Assembly (NCBI GenBank): GCA_947385775.1
Contig: CANDMI010000039.1
Location: 1-34,746, forward strand
Length of the DNA: 34,746 nt
Direction: 5' to 3'
DNA from: an uncultured Eubacterium sp.
GTDB taxonomy: Bacteria > Bacillota > Clostridia > Lachnospirales > Lachnospiraceae
Part shown: piece after piece, positions 5,464 to 15,129 of the stretch
How positions within the stretch are numbered: the stretch's first letter is position 1
Layout of the letters: each line of letters opens with the position of its first letter
Made by a program: the position numbers and the translations under genes
The notes under the pieces: model-generated
Told to the model about the DNA's origin: nothing
What the model saw: only the letters and a program-made list of their open reading frames with translations
The model's database searches: none

Positions 5464-8310
5464 TCATCCATCCTCCTTATCAAGTACATCCAAAAGCCGC
5501 CCCAGCAGCTCTTCCACATAATCATCCTCATATAACCGAAGCTGCGCCTGTATCTGTAAAAGCCTCTCCTCGATGCCTTTTTCCATCTCATGGCACAAAA
5601 GCCCCTCCACGATCTGGGCGCACTCTACAGAGCGGAAATGCTTAAGGTCATCTAACGCCTGCGCCGCCTGCGCCCTTAGCTCATGCGCCGACAGCGCCGG
5701 CAGTTTTTCCTTTCTGTCTTCCTCCTGCTTTTGCTGTTTTAAAAACTGCCCGATATTTTCAAGAAGCGTTTCATATTCCCCAAGCAGGCGCGGAAACTGC
5801 TTTTCGATAAACTCCCTGTCCCCCTGGGCGGCGGCGTTTTCCTGCTCACGCGCCAAAGCGGACACTTCCATGGCGCCGATATTTGCGGACGCGCTTTTTA
5901 GCCCGTGCACTTCGATCTGATAGCGTAACAGATCCGTTTGCCAAAGCCCGCGCAAAAGCGTTTTCTTGCGTTCGCCGTCCATGCAATAAAGCTCCAGCAG
6001 GTCGATAAACCCGTCTTTATCGCCGGAATAATACCGCATCGCGGCTTCCATATCCACCCCGTCGATGGAAACCGCCGCCGGGTCTAACGGCTCTGGCTCC
6101 TCTTTTTCGCCCTCCGCCTGCCTGTATTTTTCCGGCACCCAGCGCAGCAAAAGCTGGTTTAACTCCTTCCTGTCAAGGGGCTTGGAAATAAAATCTTCAA
6201 ATCCGCACGCCAAAAAATGCTCCCGCATCCCTTCCATGGCGTTGGCGGTCAATGCCACCATAACAGGGGCCGCCCCGTTTTCGCCGCAGTCCGCGCGAAT
6301 GATCCTTGCGGCTTCAATGCCGTCCATGCCAGGCATCATATGGTCCATAAAAATAAGATCAAACCGTTGCTCCCGCACCAGCTCTACCGCCTCTTTCCCG
6401 CTTTCGGCTTCGGTTAAGTCAAACGCGTAGTTTTTCAAAAACCCTCTGGCCACCTTGCGGTTGATCACATTATCATCTACGATCAGCGCTTTTATCCCAG
6501 GCGCGGTAAAGCTGTCCGTGATCTTTTGTTCTTCCAAAGTAGGCTCCGGCATTTCCGAAACCGGGCGGCTGTCTACAATTTTTTGCGGGATCGTAATCGT
6601 AACCATCGTCCCTTTCCCGTATTCGCTTTCTACCTTAATATCGCCCTGCATCAGCTCCACCAGCCGCTTTACGATGGCAAGGCCAAGCCCCGTCCCTTCC
6701 GCGCTGCGGCTGCGCTTAGAATCCACCTGCTTAAAATCTTCAAAGATCTTATCCAGGTCTTCTTTTCGGATGCCGCAGCCAGTGTCCTCCAGATGGAAAA
6801 TCAGCAGCTCTTCATCCGCTCCCTTCCCCGGCTGCCCGGTAATATAGGCGCGAATGTAGCCTTTTTGGGTAAATTTCACCGCATTATTTAATATATTTAT
6901 TAAAATCTGTTTGATCCTGCCCTCATCGCCGCTATAACAGCATGGGATCGTTTCATCGCACTCATATTTTAAGATCAGCCCCCGCTGGGACGCCGCCATA
7001 TCCATCATTGCGATGACCTCGTCCGCCATAGCTTTAATGTAATAATCCTCATAAGACAGCTCCATTTTGCCCGCTTCCACTTTCGACAGATCCAAAATGT
7101 CATTTATAATGGAAAGCAGGTTTTTTGCCGCGGACTGCACATCTTTTGCATGGGCGTAAATCTCAGTGTCCCCGCATTCCTCCATAATAATGTCATTTAG
7201 GCCAATAATGGCGTTCATCGGAGTGCGTATCTCGTGGGACATATTTGCGAGAAATTCGCTTTTGGCTATGCTGGCTTTCTCCGCCTGGCTCCGCACCCGC
7301 TTGATTTCATTGATATAAGCCTTTGTGTCCGTCATATCCAAGATCAAGATCACGCTTCCTTGTATCTTTCCGTTTTCACCCAGGATGCGTTTACAATGGC
7401 TTTCATAATACCGCCCGTTTATGGAAAAGCTCTGGGTAGAGGCTTCGTTTAGCATTTCTCCGCTAAAGTCCTCCACCGCGCGGATATCCTCCCCCAGCTT
7501 GTGGTCCGGCAGGCTGGTAAAAATATTTGCCGCCGCCCCGTTGTAGCCCACCAGCCTGTTGTGGTCATCCAGCGTGACTACGCCGTCACCCATGCTTTCT
7601 AAAACCTGCGCCGCCGCCAGATGCCGGAAATCGTAATTTCGCCGGCTCCAGACTACAATGACGACCATGGACATGGAAATCGCAAGCGTAACCGGCGTAA
7701 GGTCAAAAGCTTCCACCAGCTTTCCGACATAAGCCCCCAGCATAATGACAGGGAATGTGGATATCCCAAGTATTGTCCAATACTGGCGGCTGGCCTTTTT
7801 ATCCGGCCGCTTTCGGATCGCGCAGATCAACGGGTATATACATAGGATATACGGAATGATGATGCGGCTGAACATAAAAAACACATACAAAGGCCCATAC
7901 TTAATGCTGACATGGTAAAACCCGCCCGCATCCGCCACCCATTTCACATCCTTATAAAACAGGCCGTTCCAGTTAAAAAATACCGTAGGCAAAAGAAAGG
8001 AACTGACCGCGGCAAGGAGCCTTATAAGCCGTTTTGGCGGAGTTATATAACAATAAATATAAATAAACAAACAGTAACAAAGCGGCACAAAGGCGGAGCC
8101 TACATTTTCCACGACCACCGCCGTCATGGCGGCTTCCACATTAGGCGCTAAAAGCTCCAGCAAATAGCCCACGTTTTGAGCCATGGAGCCGCACATAATA
8201 AGGATCAAAAGCTTTTGTTCCCTTGCTCCTTCCCCGTTTAACAAAAGAAGCAGCGCGATTATAATCAGGCATATGCCAAAGCATTCCAGTGCAATTACAA
8301 AATTTACCAT
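5464..8310 (-). CDS. 7TM hybrid sensor histidine kinase with REC and Hpt domains
   Basis: A 948-residue membrane phosphorelay kinase. About seven hydrophobic helices fill residues 1-222 (7TM-type sensor input), then a PAS domain (about 230-335), HisKA with H359 in 'NMSHEIRTPMNAIIG', and an ATPase domain with the N box 'QILINILNNAVKF', G1 'DTGCGI' and G2 'GTGLGLAIV'. A receiver follows (VDDN at 611-614, acceptor D656), then an Hpt domain with H802 in 'HGLKSASANIGA', and a charged C-terminal tail. All phosphotransfer residues are intact, so a full His-Asp-His-Asp relay to the downstream receiver is expected. It starts about 20 nt after parC with GGAAGAGG before the ATG. The ligand is unknown; the 7TM domain suggests a small molecule sensed in or at the membrane. 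Confidence 0.93.
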   Translation of the reverse strand: MVNFVIALECFGICLIIIALLLLLNGEGAREQKLLILIMCGSMAQNVGYLLELLAPNVEAAMTAVVVENVGSAFVPLCYCLFIYIYCYITPPKRLIRLLAAVSSFLLPTVFFNWNGLFYKDVKWVADAGGFYHVSIKYGPLYVFFMFSRIIIPYILCIYPLICAIRKRPDKKASRQYWTILGISTFPVIMLGAYVGKLVEAFDLTPVTLAISMSMVVIVVWSRRNYDFRHLAAAQVLESMGDGVVTLDDHNRLVGYNGAAANIFTSLPDHKLGEDIRAVEDFSGEMLNEASTQSFSINGRYYESHCKRILGENGKIQGSVILILDMTDTKAYINEIKRVRSQAEKASIAKSEFLANMSHEIRTPMNAIIGLNDIIMEECGDTEIYAHAKDVQSAAKNLLSIINDILDLSKVEAGKMELSYEDYYIKAMADEVIAMMDMAASQRGLILKYECDETIPCCYSGDEGRIKQILINILNNAVKFTQKGYIRAYITGQPGKGADEELLIFHLEDTGCGIRKEDLDKIFEDFKQVDSKRSRSAEGTGLGLAIVKRLVELMQGDIKVESEYGKGTMVTITIPQKIVDSRPVSEMPEPTLEEQKITDSFTAPGIKALIVDDNVINRKVARGFLKNYAFDLTEAESGKEAVELVREQRFDLIFMDHMMPGMDGIEAARIIRADCGENGAAPVMVALTANAMEGMREHFLACGFEDFISKPLDRKELNQLLLRWVPEKYRQAEGEKEEPEPLDPAAVSIDGVDMEAAMRYYSGDKDGFIDLLELYCMDGERKKTLLRGLWQTDLLRYQIEVHGLKSASANIGAMEVSALAREQENAAAQGDREFIEKQFPRLLGEYETLLENIGQFLKQQKQEEDRKEKLPALSAHELRAQAAQALDDLKHFRSVECAQIVEGLLCHEMEKGIEERLLQIQAQLRLYEDDYVEELLGRLLDVLDKEDG

Positions 8311-8330
8311 AGTCCTCTTCCAATAAAAAA

Positions 8331-10577
8331 CTAACGTTTCACGCCTTTCGTATCCCGGTTTCCGATCCGAAGCCTGTTTAACGCCACCGGATCTCCATCA
8401 TAATCCGCAAACGCATCCCCTCCGGAATCCGAAAGCAGGTAAATATGGGTAAGCATATCCCCTGCCGATAAACGGATGCCCCGCACGCCTAAGGCGGATT
8501 TTTTCTTTTCCGGTATTTGAGAAGACGGTATCCTTAAAAACATGCCGTTTTGGGACTGCATGACGATGGTCTCTGTTTCGTTTCCCGTAACCGGGCGGAT
8601 AAAAAGGACTTCGTCCCCTTCCGAAAGCTTTGCCGCCGCCGTCGTGCGTTTGGATACGTCAAACTCTGCGCCTTCCACCACCTTTAGCATACCGGTTTTC
8701 GTACCGAATAAAAGCCTGTATTTACAAATATTGCTTAATGCGTCCAGGTAAACGCAATCCTCCTTACTGCTGTCGTAGTTGCTGACATTGTCTATAGGCT
8801 GGCCCTTATCCCGGAACTTGCCGTAGGGCAGGCTTTGCACCTTCATCATATGGAGCTGGCCCTGGTTTGTGAATATGCAGATCTTATCCGTATTTTTGCA
8901 TTGCAGCACGACTTTGTTTTCGCTGTCCGCCGCTTCCTTATTGCGCTCATAGACGGACACGTCGATGGTTTTGGCGTACCCGAACCGGTCCATCAAAAAC
9001 ACCACGTCTTTTTCTTCGATTTCCTTTTCCACATAAACCGCCTGCTCCACCTGGTCGATTTTCGTGCGCCGCGCCCGCCCATAGGCTTTTTTAAACGCCA
9101 AAAGCTCTTTGATAATCAGCTTTGTCATAGAAGCGTGATTCGATAATAAATCCTCGTATTTTGCGATTTTTTTAAGCGTCTCGTCGTGCTCCTTTATCAG
9201 CGCCTCCAACTCCAGGCCGATCAATTTATACAGGCGCATTTCCAGTATCGCGGTGGCCTGCCGTTCGGTAAACCGGAGGGCGGCCGCCTGTTTTTCGGAT
9301 TTTTTCGTACGAAATTGAATGCCTGTAGTATCCCCATCCGTTAAGCATTTTCTTGCCTGCTTGATGTTTTTGCTCCCGCGCAGTATTTCAATAATTAAAT
9401 CAATCACGTCGCAGGCCTGGATCAAGCCCTCCTGGATCTCCTTTTTTTCCAGCTCTTTTTCTAAAAGCGTTTTATATTTGCGGGTCGAAATCTCATACTG
9501 GAACTGGGCGTGATGGCGGATGATCGTAACAAGCCCCATGGTTTCAGGCTTTCCCTGCGCCACCGCAAGCATATTTACGCCAAAGGTGTCCTCCAGCTTT
9601 GTTTTTTTGTATAATAAATTGCATAAATTTTCCACATCCGCGCCGCGCCGCAGCTCTAACACAATGCGGATGCCCTCTTTGGAGGACTGGTTGGAAATAT
9701 CCGCAATATCGTTTGTCTTTTTTGTTTCCACCAGGTTATAGACATCGTTTAAAAACTTGCCAATGCCCGCGCCAATCATCGTATACGGGATCTCGGTAAT
9801 GACCAGGTTCTCTTTCCCGCCTTTTCCTTTTTCCACCTCTACGCTGCCGCGGATCTTTATTTTTCCCATGCCCGTCTCGTAAATGGATAACAGCTCCTCT
9901 TTATTGGTCACAATGCCCCCGGTGGGAAAATCCGGGCCTTTGATGTATTTCATAAGCTGGGCCGTAGTAATCTGCGGGTTTTTTAAATAGGCCACAACGC
10001 CGTCTATGACTTCGCAAAAGTTATGGGGCGGGATGCTTGCGGCCATCCCTACGGCGATCCCTTCCGTGCCGTTGATCAAAAGGTTTGGCACCTTTACCGG
10101 AAGCACCTGGGGCTCTTTTTCCGTTTCGTCAAAGTTTGGCGCAAAGTCCACCACATTTTTGTCCAAATCCGAAAGGTAAGCCTCCTGGGTGATCCTTGCA
10201 AGCCTGGCTTCGGTATAACGCATGGCGGCGGCTCCGTCCCCTTCGATTGAGCCGAAATTCCCATGCCCGTCCACAAGCGGCAGCCCCTTTTTAAAATCCT
10301 GGGCCATTACCACAAGCGCTTCGTAAATGGAGCTGTCCCCATGGGGATGGTATTTACCCATCGTATCGCCGACGATACGCGCGCATTTCCGGTATGGCCT
10401 GTCATAACGGATGCCAAGCTCATACATATCGTATAACGTCCTGCGCTGCACCGGCTTTAAGCCGTCCCGTACATCGGGCAGCGCCCTTGCGATGATTACG
10501 CTCATAGCATAATCGATATATGATTTTTGCATGATTTCCGAATATTCCGTCCGGATCAGCCGCTCCTTAGTCTGCAT
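8331..10577 (-). CDS. parC: Topoisomerase IV subunit A (ParC-type)
   Basis: A 748-residue type IIA topoisomerase breakage-reunion subunit. The N-terminal winged-helix region has 'GLKPVQRRTLYDM', the quinolone-determining segment 'HPHGDSSIYEALVVMAQDF' with the usual Ser and Glu present, and the catalytic tyrosine in 'AAAMRYTEARL'. The C-terminal beta-propeller lacks a recognisable GyrA box (QRRGGKG), which favours decatenating topoisomerase IV over gyrase. GGGAAGGG lies before the ATG. It follows parE by about 80 AT-rich nt and precedes a sensor kinase by 20 nt. Wild-type-looking quinolone residues suggest no target-based resistance here. Confidence 0.88.
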   Translation of the reverse strand: MQTKERLIRTEYSEIMQKSYIDYAMSVIIARALPDVRDGLKPVQRRTLYDMYELGIRYDRPYRKCARIVGDTMGKYHPHGDSSIYEALVVMAQDFKKGLPLVDGHGNFGSIEGDGAAAMRYTEARLARITQEAYLSDLDKNVVDFAPNFDETEKEPQVLPVKVPNLLINGTEGIAVGMAASIPPHNFCEVIDGVVAYLKNPQITTAQLMKYIKGPDFPTGGIVTNKEELLSIYETGMGKIKIRGSVEVEKGKGGKENLVITEIPYTMIGAGIGKFLNDVYNLVETKKTNDIADISNQSSKEGIRIVLELRRGADVENLCNLLYKKTKLEDTFGVNMLAVAQGKPETMGLVTIIRHHAQFQYEISTRKYKTLLEKELEKKEIQEGLIQACDVIDLIIEILRGSKNIKQARKCLTDGDTTGIQFRTKKSEKQAAALRFTERQATAILEMRLYKLIGLELEALIKEHDETLKKIAKYEDLLSNHASMTKLIIKELLAFKKAYGRARRTKIDQVEQAVYVEKEIEEKDVVFLMDRFGYAKTIDVSVYERNKEAADSENKVVLQCKNTDKICIFTNQGQLHMMKVQSLPYGKFRDKGQPIDNVSNYDSSKEDCVYLDALSNICKYRLLFGTKTGMLKVVEGAEFDVSKRTTAAAKLSEGDEVLFIRPVTGNETETIVMQSQNGMFLRIPSSQIPEKKKSALGVRGIRLSAGDMLTHIYLLSDSGGDAFADYDGDPVALNRLRIGNRDTKGVKR

Positions 10578-10655
10578 AACGATTCCCTTCCCAACTTCTG
10601 TAAATTATGAAATGCAAATTTATTTATACATTTTAAATAAGTAATTTAATTAAAA

Positions 10656-12569
10656 TTATATATCGAGCTGCGCGTCCCTTGCGTGTTCATAAATAAACGC
10701 CCGCCTTGGCGGCACCGCGTTTCCCATTAACATCTCGGTAACGTCCGACGCCATGCGCCCGTCCTCGATCTCCACTTTTTTTAACAGCCTGGTTTCGGGA
10801 TTTAGCGTCGTTTCCCAAAGCTGCTCCGCGTCCATTTCCCCAAGCCCTTTATATCGCTGTAAGGTAAAAGGGCGTTTTTGCCTTTTTCGGTATTTTTCCA
10901 GCGCTTCGTCGTCATAAAGGTATTCCTCCGCCCCTTTATCCGGCATGGCCTTATATAGCGGGGGCATCGCGATATAGACATGCCCTTCAAAAATAAGCTC
11001 CGGCATAAAGCGGTAAAAAAGCGTCAATAAAAGCGTGGAAATATGCGCGCCGTCCACATCGGCGTCCGCCATAATAATAATTTTATCATACCTTAATTTT
11101 GTAATGTCAAAATCGTTGCCATATCCTTCGGAAAAGCCGCATCCAAAGGCGTTGATCATCGTCTTGATCTCGGCGTTTGCAAGCACTTTATCAATGCTTG
11201 CTTTTTCCACATTTAAAATCTTGCCGCGGATTGGCATGATGGCCTGGTACATCCGGTTTCTAGCCATCTTTGCGGAGCCTCCGGCGGAATCCCCTTCGAC
11301 GATAAAAATCTCGCACTTTTCCGCGTCCCTGGATTCGCAGTTGGCAAGCTTTCCATTGGAATCAAAGGAAAATTTCTGCTTGCTTAGCAGGTTTGTCTTT
11401 GCCTTTTCCTCTGATTTTCTGATCTTTGCTGCTTTTTCCGCGCAGCTTATGACCGCTTTTAAAGAGTCCAGGTTTTTATCGAAATAAAGCTGTATCTCGT
11501 CCCCTGTGATCTTGGACACCGCCCGGGACGCGTCCTGATTGTCCAGCTTTGTCTTCGTCTGCCCTTCAAAACGCGGATCCGGGTGCTTTATAGAAACCAC
11601 CGCCGTCATGCCGTTTCTTACGTCCGTGCCGGTAAAATTCGCGTCCTTTTCCTTTAAGATGCCAAGCTCCCTGGCATACTGGTTGATGACGCTTGTAAAG
11701 GTGGTCTTAAAGCCTGTAATATGCGCCCCGCCCTCCACATTGTAAATGTTATTGCAAAACCCCATGATGTTTTCATGAAATTCATTGGTGTACTGAAACG
11801 CCGCTTCTACGGTAATCGCGTCCGATTCCCCATGAAAATAGACCACATCGTGTATCGTCTCGCTGTTGCGGTTTAAATCCTTTACAAACCCGATGATCCC
11901 ATCCGGCTCGTGGAAAGTCTGACTCTCCGCCTCCTCCCCCCGCCTGTCCTCGTATATAATCGTAAGCTTCGGGTTTAAATATGCCGTCTCATGCAGCCTG
12001 CTTTTTACCTCGTCTTCTTTAAAACGGGTTTTTTCAAAAATCTCCGGGTCCGGCAAAAAATTGATCTTCGTGCCTGTTTTTTTTGTCTTCCCGATAGTTG
12101 GAAGCAGGCCCCCCTTTAATTCCACCACCGGATTGCCGCGTTCGTAGCGGTCATGGTGGATATACCCGTCCCGGCTGACGCACACGTCCAGGCACACCGA
12201 CAGCGCGTTCACTACGGAAGAGCCTACGCCATGAAGCCCGCCGCTTGTTTTATACACCGCATTGTCAAATTTTCCTCCGGCATGGAGGGTGGAAAATACG
12301 ACCCGCTCCGCGGAAACTCCTTTTTTGTGCAATCCCACCGGAATCCCACGCCCGTTATCCTCCACCGTGCAGGAGCCGTCCCTTTCCAAAGTTACCCAGA
12401 TCGTATCACATGCCCCGGCTAAATGCTCGTCTACGGCATTGTCCACGATCTCATATATTAAATGGTTCAGCCCTTTCCTGGAAACGCTTCCGATATACAT
12501 CCCCGGCCTTTTTCGGACGGCCTCTAGCCCTTCCAGTACGGAAATACTGCTCTCATCATATCCACTCAT
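10656..12569 (-). CDS. parE: Topoisomerase IV subunit B (ParE-type)
   Basis: The 637-residue ATPase subunit. It shows GHKL ATP-binding motifs ('EIVDNAVDEH', 'VEDNGRGIPV', 'GGLHGVGSSVVNALS'), the transducer lysine loop 'QTKTKLDN', the TOPRIM motifs 'VEGDSAGGSAKMARNR' and 'MADADVDGAHI', and the C-terminal 'QRYKGLGEMDAEQLWETT'. It would drive ATP-dependent strand passage with the adjacent ParC. It could be called GyrB from sequence alone; ParE is preferred because its partner lacks a GyrA box. A GTG at 12572 sits directly before the ATG at 12569; the ATG is better spaced from AGAGG. It follows the solute-binding protein gene by about 30 nt with no clear terminator. Confidence 0.88.
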   Translation of the reverse strand: MSGYDESSISVLEGLEAVRKRPGMYIGSVSRKGLNHLIYEIVDNAVDEHLAGACDTIWVTLERDGSCTVEDNGRGIPVGLHKKGVSAERVVFSTLHAGGKFDNAVYKTSGGLHGVGSSVVNALSVCLDVCVSRDGYIHHDRYERGNPVVELKGGLLPTIGKTKKTGTKINFLPDPEIFEKTRFKEDEVKSRLHETAYLNPKLTIIYEDRRGEEAESQTFHEPDGIIGFVKDLNRNSETIHDVVYFHGESDAITVEAAFQYTNEFHENIMGFCNNIYNVEGGAHITGFKTTFTSVINQYARELGILKEKDANFTGTDVRNGMTAVVSIKHPDPRFEGQTKTKLDNQDASRAVSKITGDEIQLYFDKNLDSLKAVISCAEKAAKIRKSEEKAKTNLLSKQKFSFDSNGKLANCESRDAEKCEIFIVEGDSAGGSAKMARNRMYQAIMPIRGKILNVEKASIDKVLANAEIKTMINAFGCGFSEGYGNDFDITKLRYDKIIIMADADVDGAHISTLLLTLFYRFMPELIFEGHVYIAMPPLYKAMPDKGAEEYLYDDEALEKYRKRQKRPFTLQRYKGLGEMDAEQLWETTLNPETRLLKKVEIEDGRMASDVTEMLMGNAVPPRRAFIYEHARDAQLDI

Positions 12570-12599
12570 CACATACCTCTGATCTTTTTAAAACCCGTT

Positions 12600-13931
12600 T
12601 TAAGAAACCGGTTTTGTAATCTGCTCCGCGGCTTTATCCAAAACCGCCTGAAGATCTTCCCCCGTCTGGTTTCCCGCGATGCAAAGCCAGCCAAGTTCAG
12701 ACATTGGCTTCCAGAAATTTTCGGACTGAATGCCGTTTATCAGCGCAAAATTTTGCTGCGTAACGAAAGATGCCGCCGTCATATCCTCCTGTATCAGATC
12801 TGATTCCGCCGCGGCTATATTGGTCGGCATCTCCTCACGCGCTTCGTATCTTTCCAGCTGGTTTTTTTCATTCGTCAGCCACTCCGCATACCGCATCGCC
12901 CAACCCACATTTTCACTGTATGGATTGATGCCAATATACTGATAGCCCGTAAAGGAGGACATCTGCATCGTAACTCCGTTTAAGTTATACGTTGGAAGCT
13001 TTGCCGCTGCGTAGTTGCCCTCTAACGCCTGTTTTATTGAATTTACATTTGATATTTTTTCAATCGCCGCGATCACGGTTTCATCCTGCATCCCTTTAAT
13101 GATCTCCTTATCGGTCATGCTGGCAAATCCGTCATTTTTACAAATGTCAATCATCGCCTGCAATACATCCGTGCCTTTCGCGCTGGAGGCAGCCGTGCGG
13201 TTCATGTTGCACGCATTGGAGCGGTCGCTGTTTAAGATCAGCTCAAATCCCGCCCCGCCAAAAAAAGACCATGTATACAATCCTGATGTAAAATCCATGG
13301 CGACTTTTTTCCCTTTTTTGGACGCGATCTTCATCATATCTTCTAAGCTATCCGCGTCCTCTGGCTCAAAATATTTTTCATTATAATATAGAAGCAGTCC
13401 ATCCTCCACCGCCTTTGGGTAAGCGTACAGCCTGCCATCATAGCTTCCCGCCTTGACCGCGCCGGAGTCAGATCCGCCATTTTCCTCAATCATTTTATCC
13501 GTATTTAAAGAAACCTCCTGCAACGCGCCCGCTTCCGCAAGCGGTAAAAGCTCGCTCCCCGAAAACGTATACAAATCGGCGGCAAGCTCCACGTTGCTTA
13601 ATATCTTTTTCTTTATGTCTTTTTTCGGGCAGGCTTGCAGCTCTATTTTTATGTTCACGTCTTCTTTATATTTATCCGCGAAGCTATCCGCCATTTTTTT
13701 GATCAAAGCGCGGTCTTCCTCAGGGCTTAGGATCTTTAAAGTGATATCCTCGCCGTTTCCAATATGCCCAAGGCCGTCTTCTGTGACCGTGCCCCCCGCT
13801 TCTTCTTCTATTAACGCCGCCTCGGTGCCGGAGCCAGGCCCCTCGTCCTTTTTACGGCTGCATCCTGCCATCACAGGAAGCGTGATGGCAAACGCCGCCA
13901 ATGTTATTGTTATCATAAGTTTTTTTTTCAT
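12600..13931 (-). CDS. Extracellular solute-binding lipoprotein (ABC type, orphan)
   Basis: A 443-residue lipoprotein: signal peptide MKKKLMITITLAAFAIT then lipobox MAGC, so the mature protein is anchored outside the membrane. The body has a type 1 solute-binding fold ('ITLKILSPEEDRALIKKMADSFADKYKEDVNI', 'AYPKAVEDGLLLYYNEKYF', 'YAEWLTNEKNQLERY'), as in sugar- or peptide-binding proteins. No permease or ATPase genes are nearby, so it either uses a distant transporter or serves as a sensor or surface binding protein. The ATG at 13931 is 8 nt from AAGGA and gives a tidy signal peptide; an ATG two codons earlier is too close to the ribosome site. It sits 29 nt after the DHHW gene. Confidence 0.85.
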   Translation of the reverse strand: MKKKLMITITLAAFAITLPVMAGCSRKKDEGPGSGTEAALIEEEAGGTVTEDGLGHIGNGEDITLKILSPEEDRALIKKMADSFADKYKEDVNIKIELQACPKKDIKKKILSNVELAADLYTFSGSELLPLAEAGALQEVSLNTDKMIEENGGSDSGAVKAGSYDGRLYAYPKAVEDGLLLYYNEKYFEPEDADSLEDMMKIASKKGKKVAMDFTSGLYTWSFFGGAGFELILNSDRSNACNMNRTAASSAKGTDVLQAMIDICKNDGFASMTDKEIIKGMQDETVIAAIEKISNVNSIKQALEGNYAAAKLPTYNLNGVTMQMSSFTGYQYIGINPYSENVGWAMRYAEWLTNEKNQLERYEAREEMPTNIAAAESDLIQEDMTAASFVTQQNFALINGIQSENFWKPMSELGWLCIAGNQTGEDLQAVLDKAAEQITKPVS

Positions 13932-13966
13932 ATCCATTTCCTTAAGACTGTTTTTAACGGGCTAGG

Positions 13967-15124
13967 CTATTTTAATTTTCCCATATCCGTATCCTCCATA
14001 AACTGTATGCTGTTATAAAGGATCAAAATGTCATCCGCCGGATAGATTTCCAGCATTTTTCCAACCGGCGCGTTTAAATGCCTAAGATCGATCACGACGA
14101 TGCGCTTATAATGGCTTGCGAAAAAGGGCGCAAAGCAGTTGCCAAAGGAGTCCTTTACCAAAAGCAGCGTCTTTTTATCATTTTTCTCTTTTTCAGACTC
14201 TACCGTAATGTCCACGACCGCCTGGTTTCCGCCCATAAACACCTGGTATGGGTCGTCTCCCTCAAGCTTATCCATTTCATAAAAGCTTTCCGTCTGAAAT
14301 TGTCCCATATTATAATCGAGCTTTAATTTATCTGCGTCCTTTTTTTCATATAAATGAATCGTATCGGCTTTTGCCTTCGTACGCACTTTTGCGTATGTCG
14401 TGCCCAAAAACGATTCTGTGGCTGGCGTGATTGAAAACGCTTCTTTGGCAAGGCTTTGGGCATCCATCGCCTTTGCCCACTCCTGGTACGCATAATACGC
14501 CCCAAGCGTCGTCCAATGGTGGTCGGTGCGGTAATAAATGTACTCGTTTTCATGCTCCTTTAGCGCCCCCGCCACCTCGATCCGTTTTGTTTTGTCAATT
14601 TTTTCATCTACAAGCTTCCAAAAACGCTCCTCCCCGGACTCTACCGCAAAAAGCGGAAGCTTGCCCGTTAAAACGCCGCTTTTGGACGGCACAAACATTG
14701 CCTTTGCGTTCGAATGCTTGTTTAAAAAGCGCGAAACCCGGTTCAGGTTTTTTTCTATATTTTTCCAGTCAAAATCCCGCTCCTGATACTTTTCCAACAA
14801 ATACCCGTCTCTGCCAAAGTAAACGCCCTGTGCGTCTTTGCTTCCAAGCGAACGCTCCAGCCCTGTTTTTAACGCCAGGCCCTTTTCTCTGAAAGGGAAC
14901 TGCTCGCACAAATAGGTTTCAAACTTTTTTTGGAACTTTCCATTTAAAATCGTTTTTTTCTTTAATTTTGGCCGTTTGCTCAACATCCGCCGCTCACTGG
15001 CGGAATAGATATGGTCTGGCGTGGCCCAGACAAAAGCTGCGCTTCCTGCCAGCAGCAATAAGACTGCTGACAGAAAGCATATATAAGAAAAGCGTCCCGG
15101 CTTTTTTTTCTTTTCCATATCCAT
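13967..15124 (-). CDS. DHHW-family cell-surface protein (AlgX/AlgJ-like)
   Basis: A 385-residue membrane-anchored protein. Residues 13-34 form one hydrophobic segment followed by 'PDHIYSASERRMLSKRPKL', typical of DHHW proteins. The signature D201-H202-H203-W204 is present in 'RTDHHWTTLGAYYAY', and 'VKDSFGNCFAPF' (about 323-334) supplies the SGNH-like serine. Relatives act with MBOAT acyltransferases in O-acetylation of surface polysaccharides. No MBOAT gene is in this window. The ATG is 5 nt after the DUF4358 stop, with no clear ribosome site of its own, so translation is probably coupled. Substrate unknown. Confidence 0.88.
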   Translation of the reverse strand: MDMEKKKKPGRFSYICFLSAVLLLLAGSAAFVWATPDHIYSASERRMLSKRPKLKKKTILNGKFQKKFETYLCEQFPFREKGLALKTGLERSLGSKDAQGVYFGRDGYLLEKYQERDFDWKNIEKNLNRVSRFLNKHSNAKAMFVPSKSGVLTGKLPLFAVESGEERFWKLVDEKIDKTKRIEVAGALKEHENEYIYYRTDHHWTTLGAYYAYQEWAKAMDAQSLAKEAFSITPATESFLGTTYAKVRTKAKADTIHLYEKKDADKLKLDYNMGQFQTESFYEMDKLEGDDPYQVFMGGNQAVVDITVESEKEKNDKKTLLLVKDSFGNCFAPFFASHYKRIVVIDLRHLNAPVGKMLEIYPADDILILYNSIQFMEDTDMGKLK

Positions 15125-15129
15125 AGCGG

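Noticed and set aside
8331-12569. DNA gyrase (gyrA/gyrB)
   Set aside because: The A subunit lacks a visible GyrA box and the genes are not next to dnaA or recF; topoisomerase IV fits better. The choice is not absolute.
12575-12615. Terminator between the solute-binding gene and parE
   Set aside because: Short complementary AAAACC/GGTTTT segments exist, but there is no GC-rich stem followed by a T-run on the minus strand.
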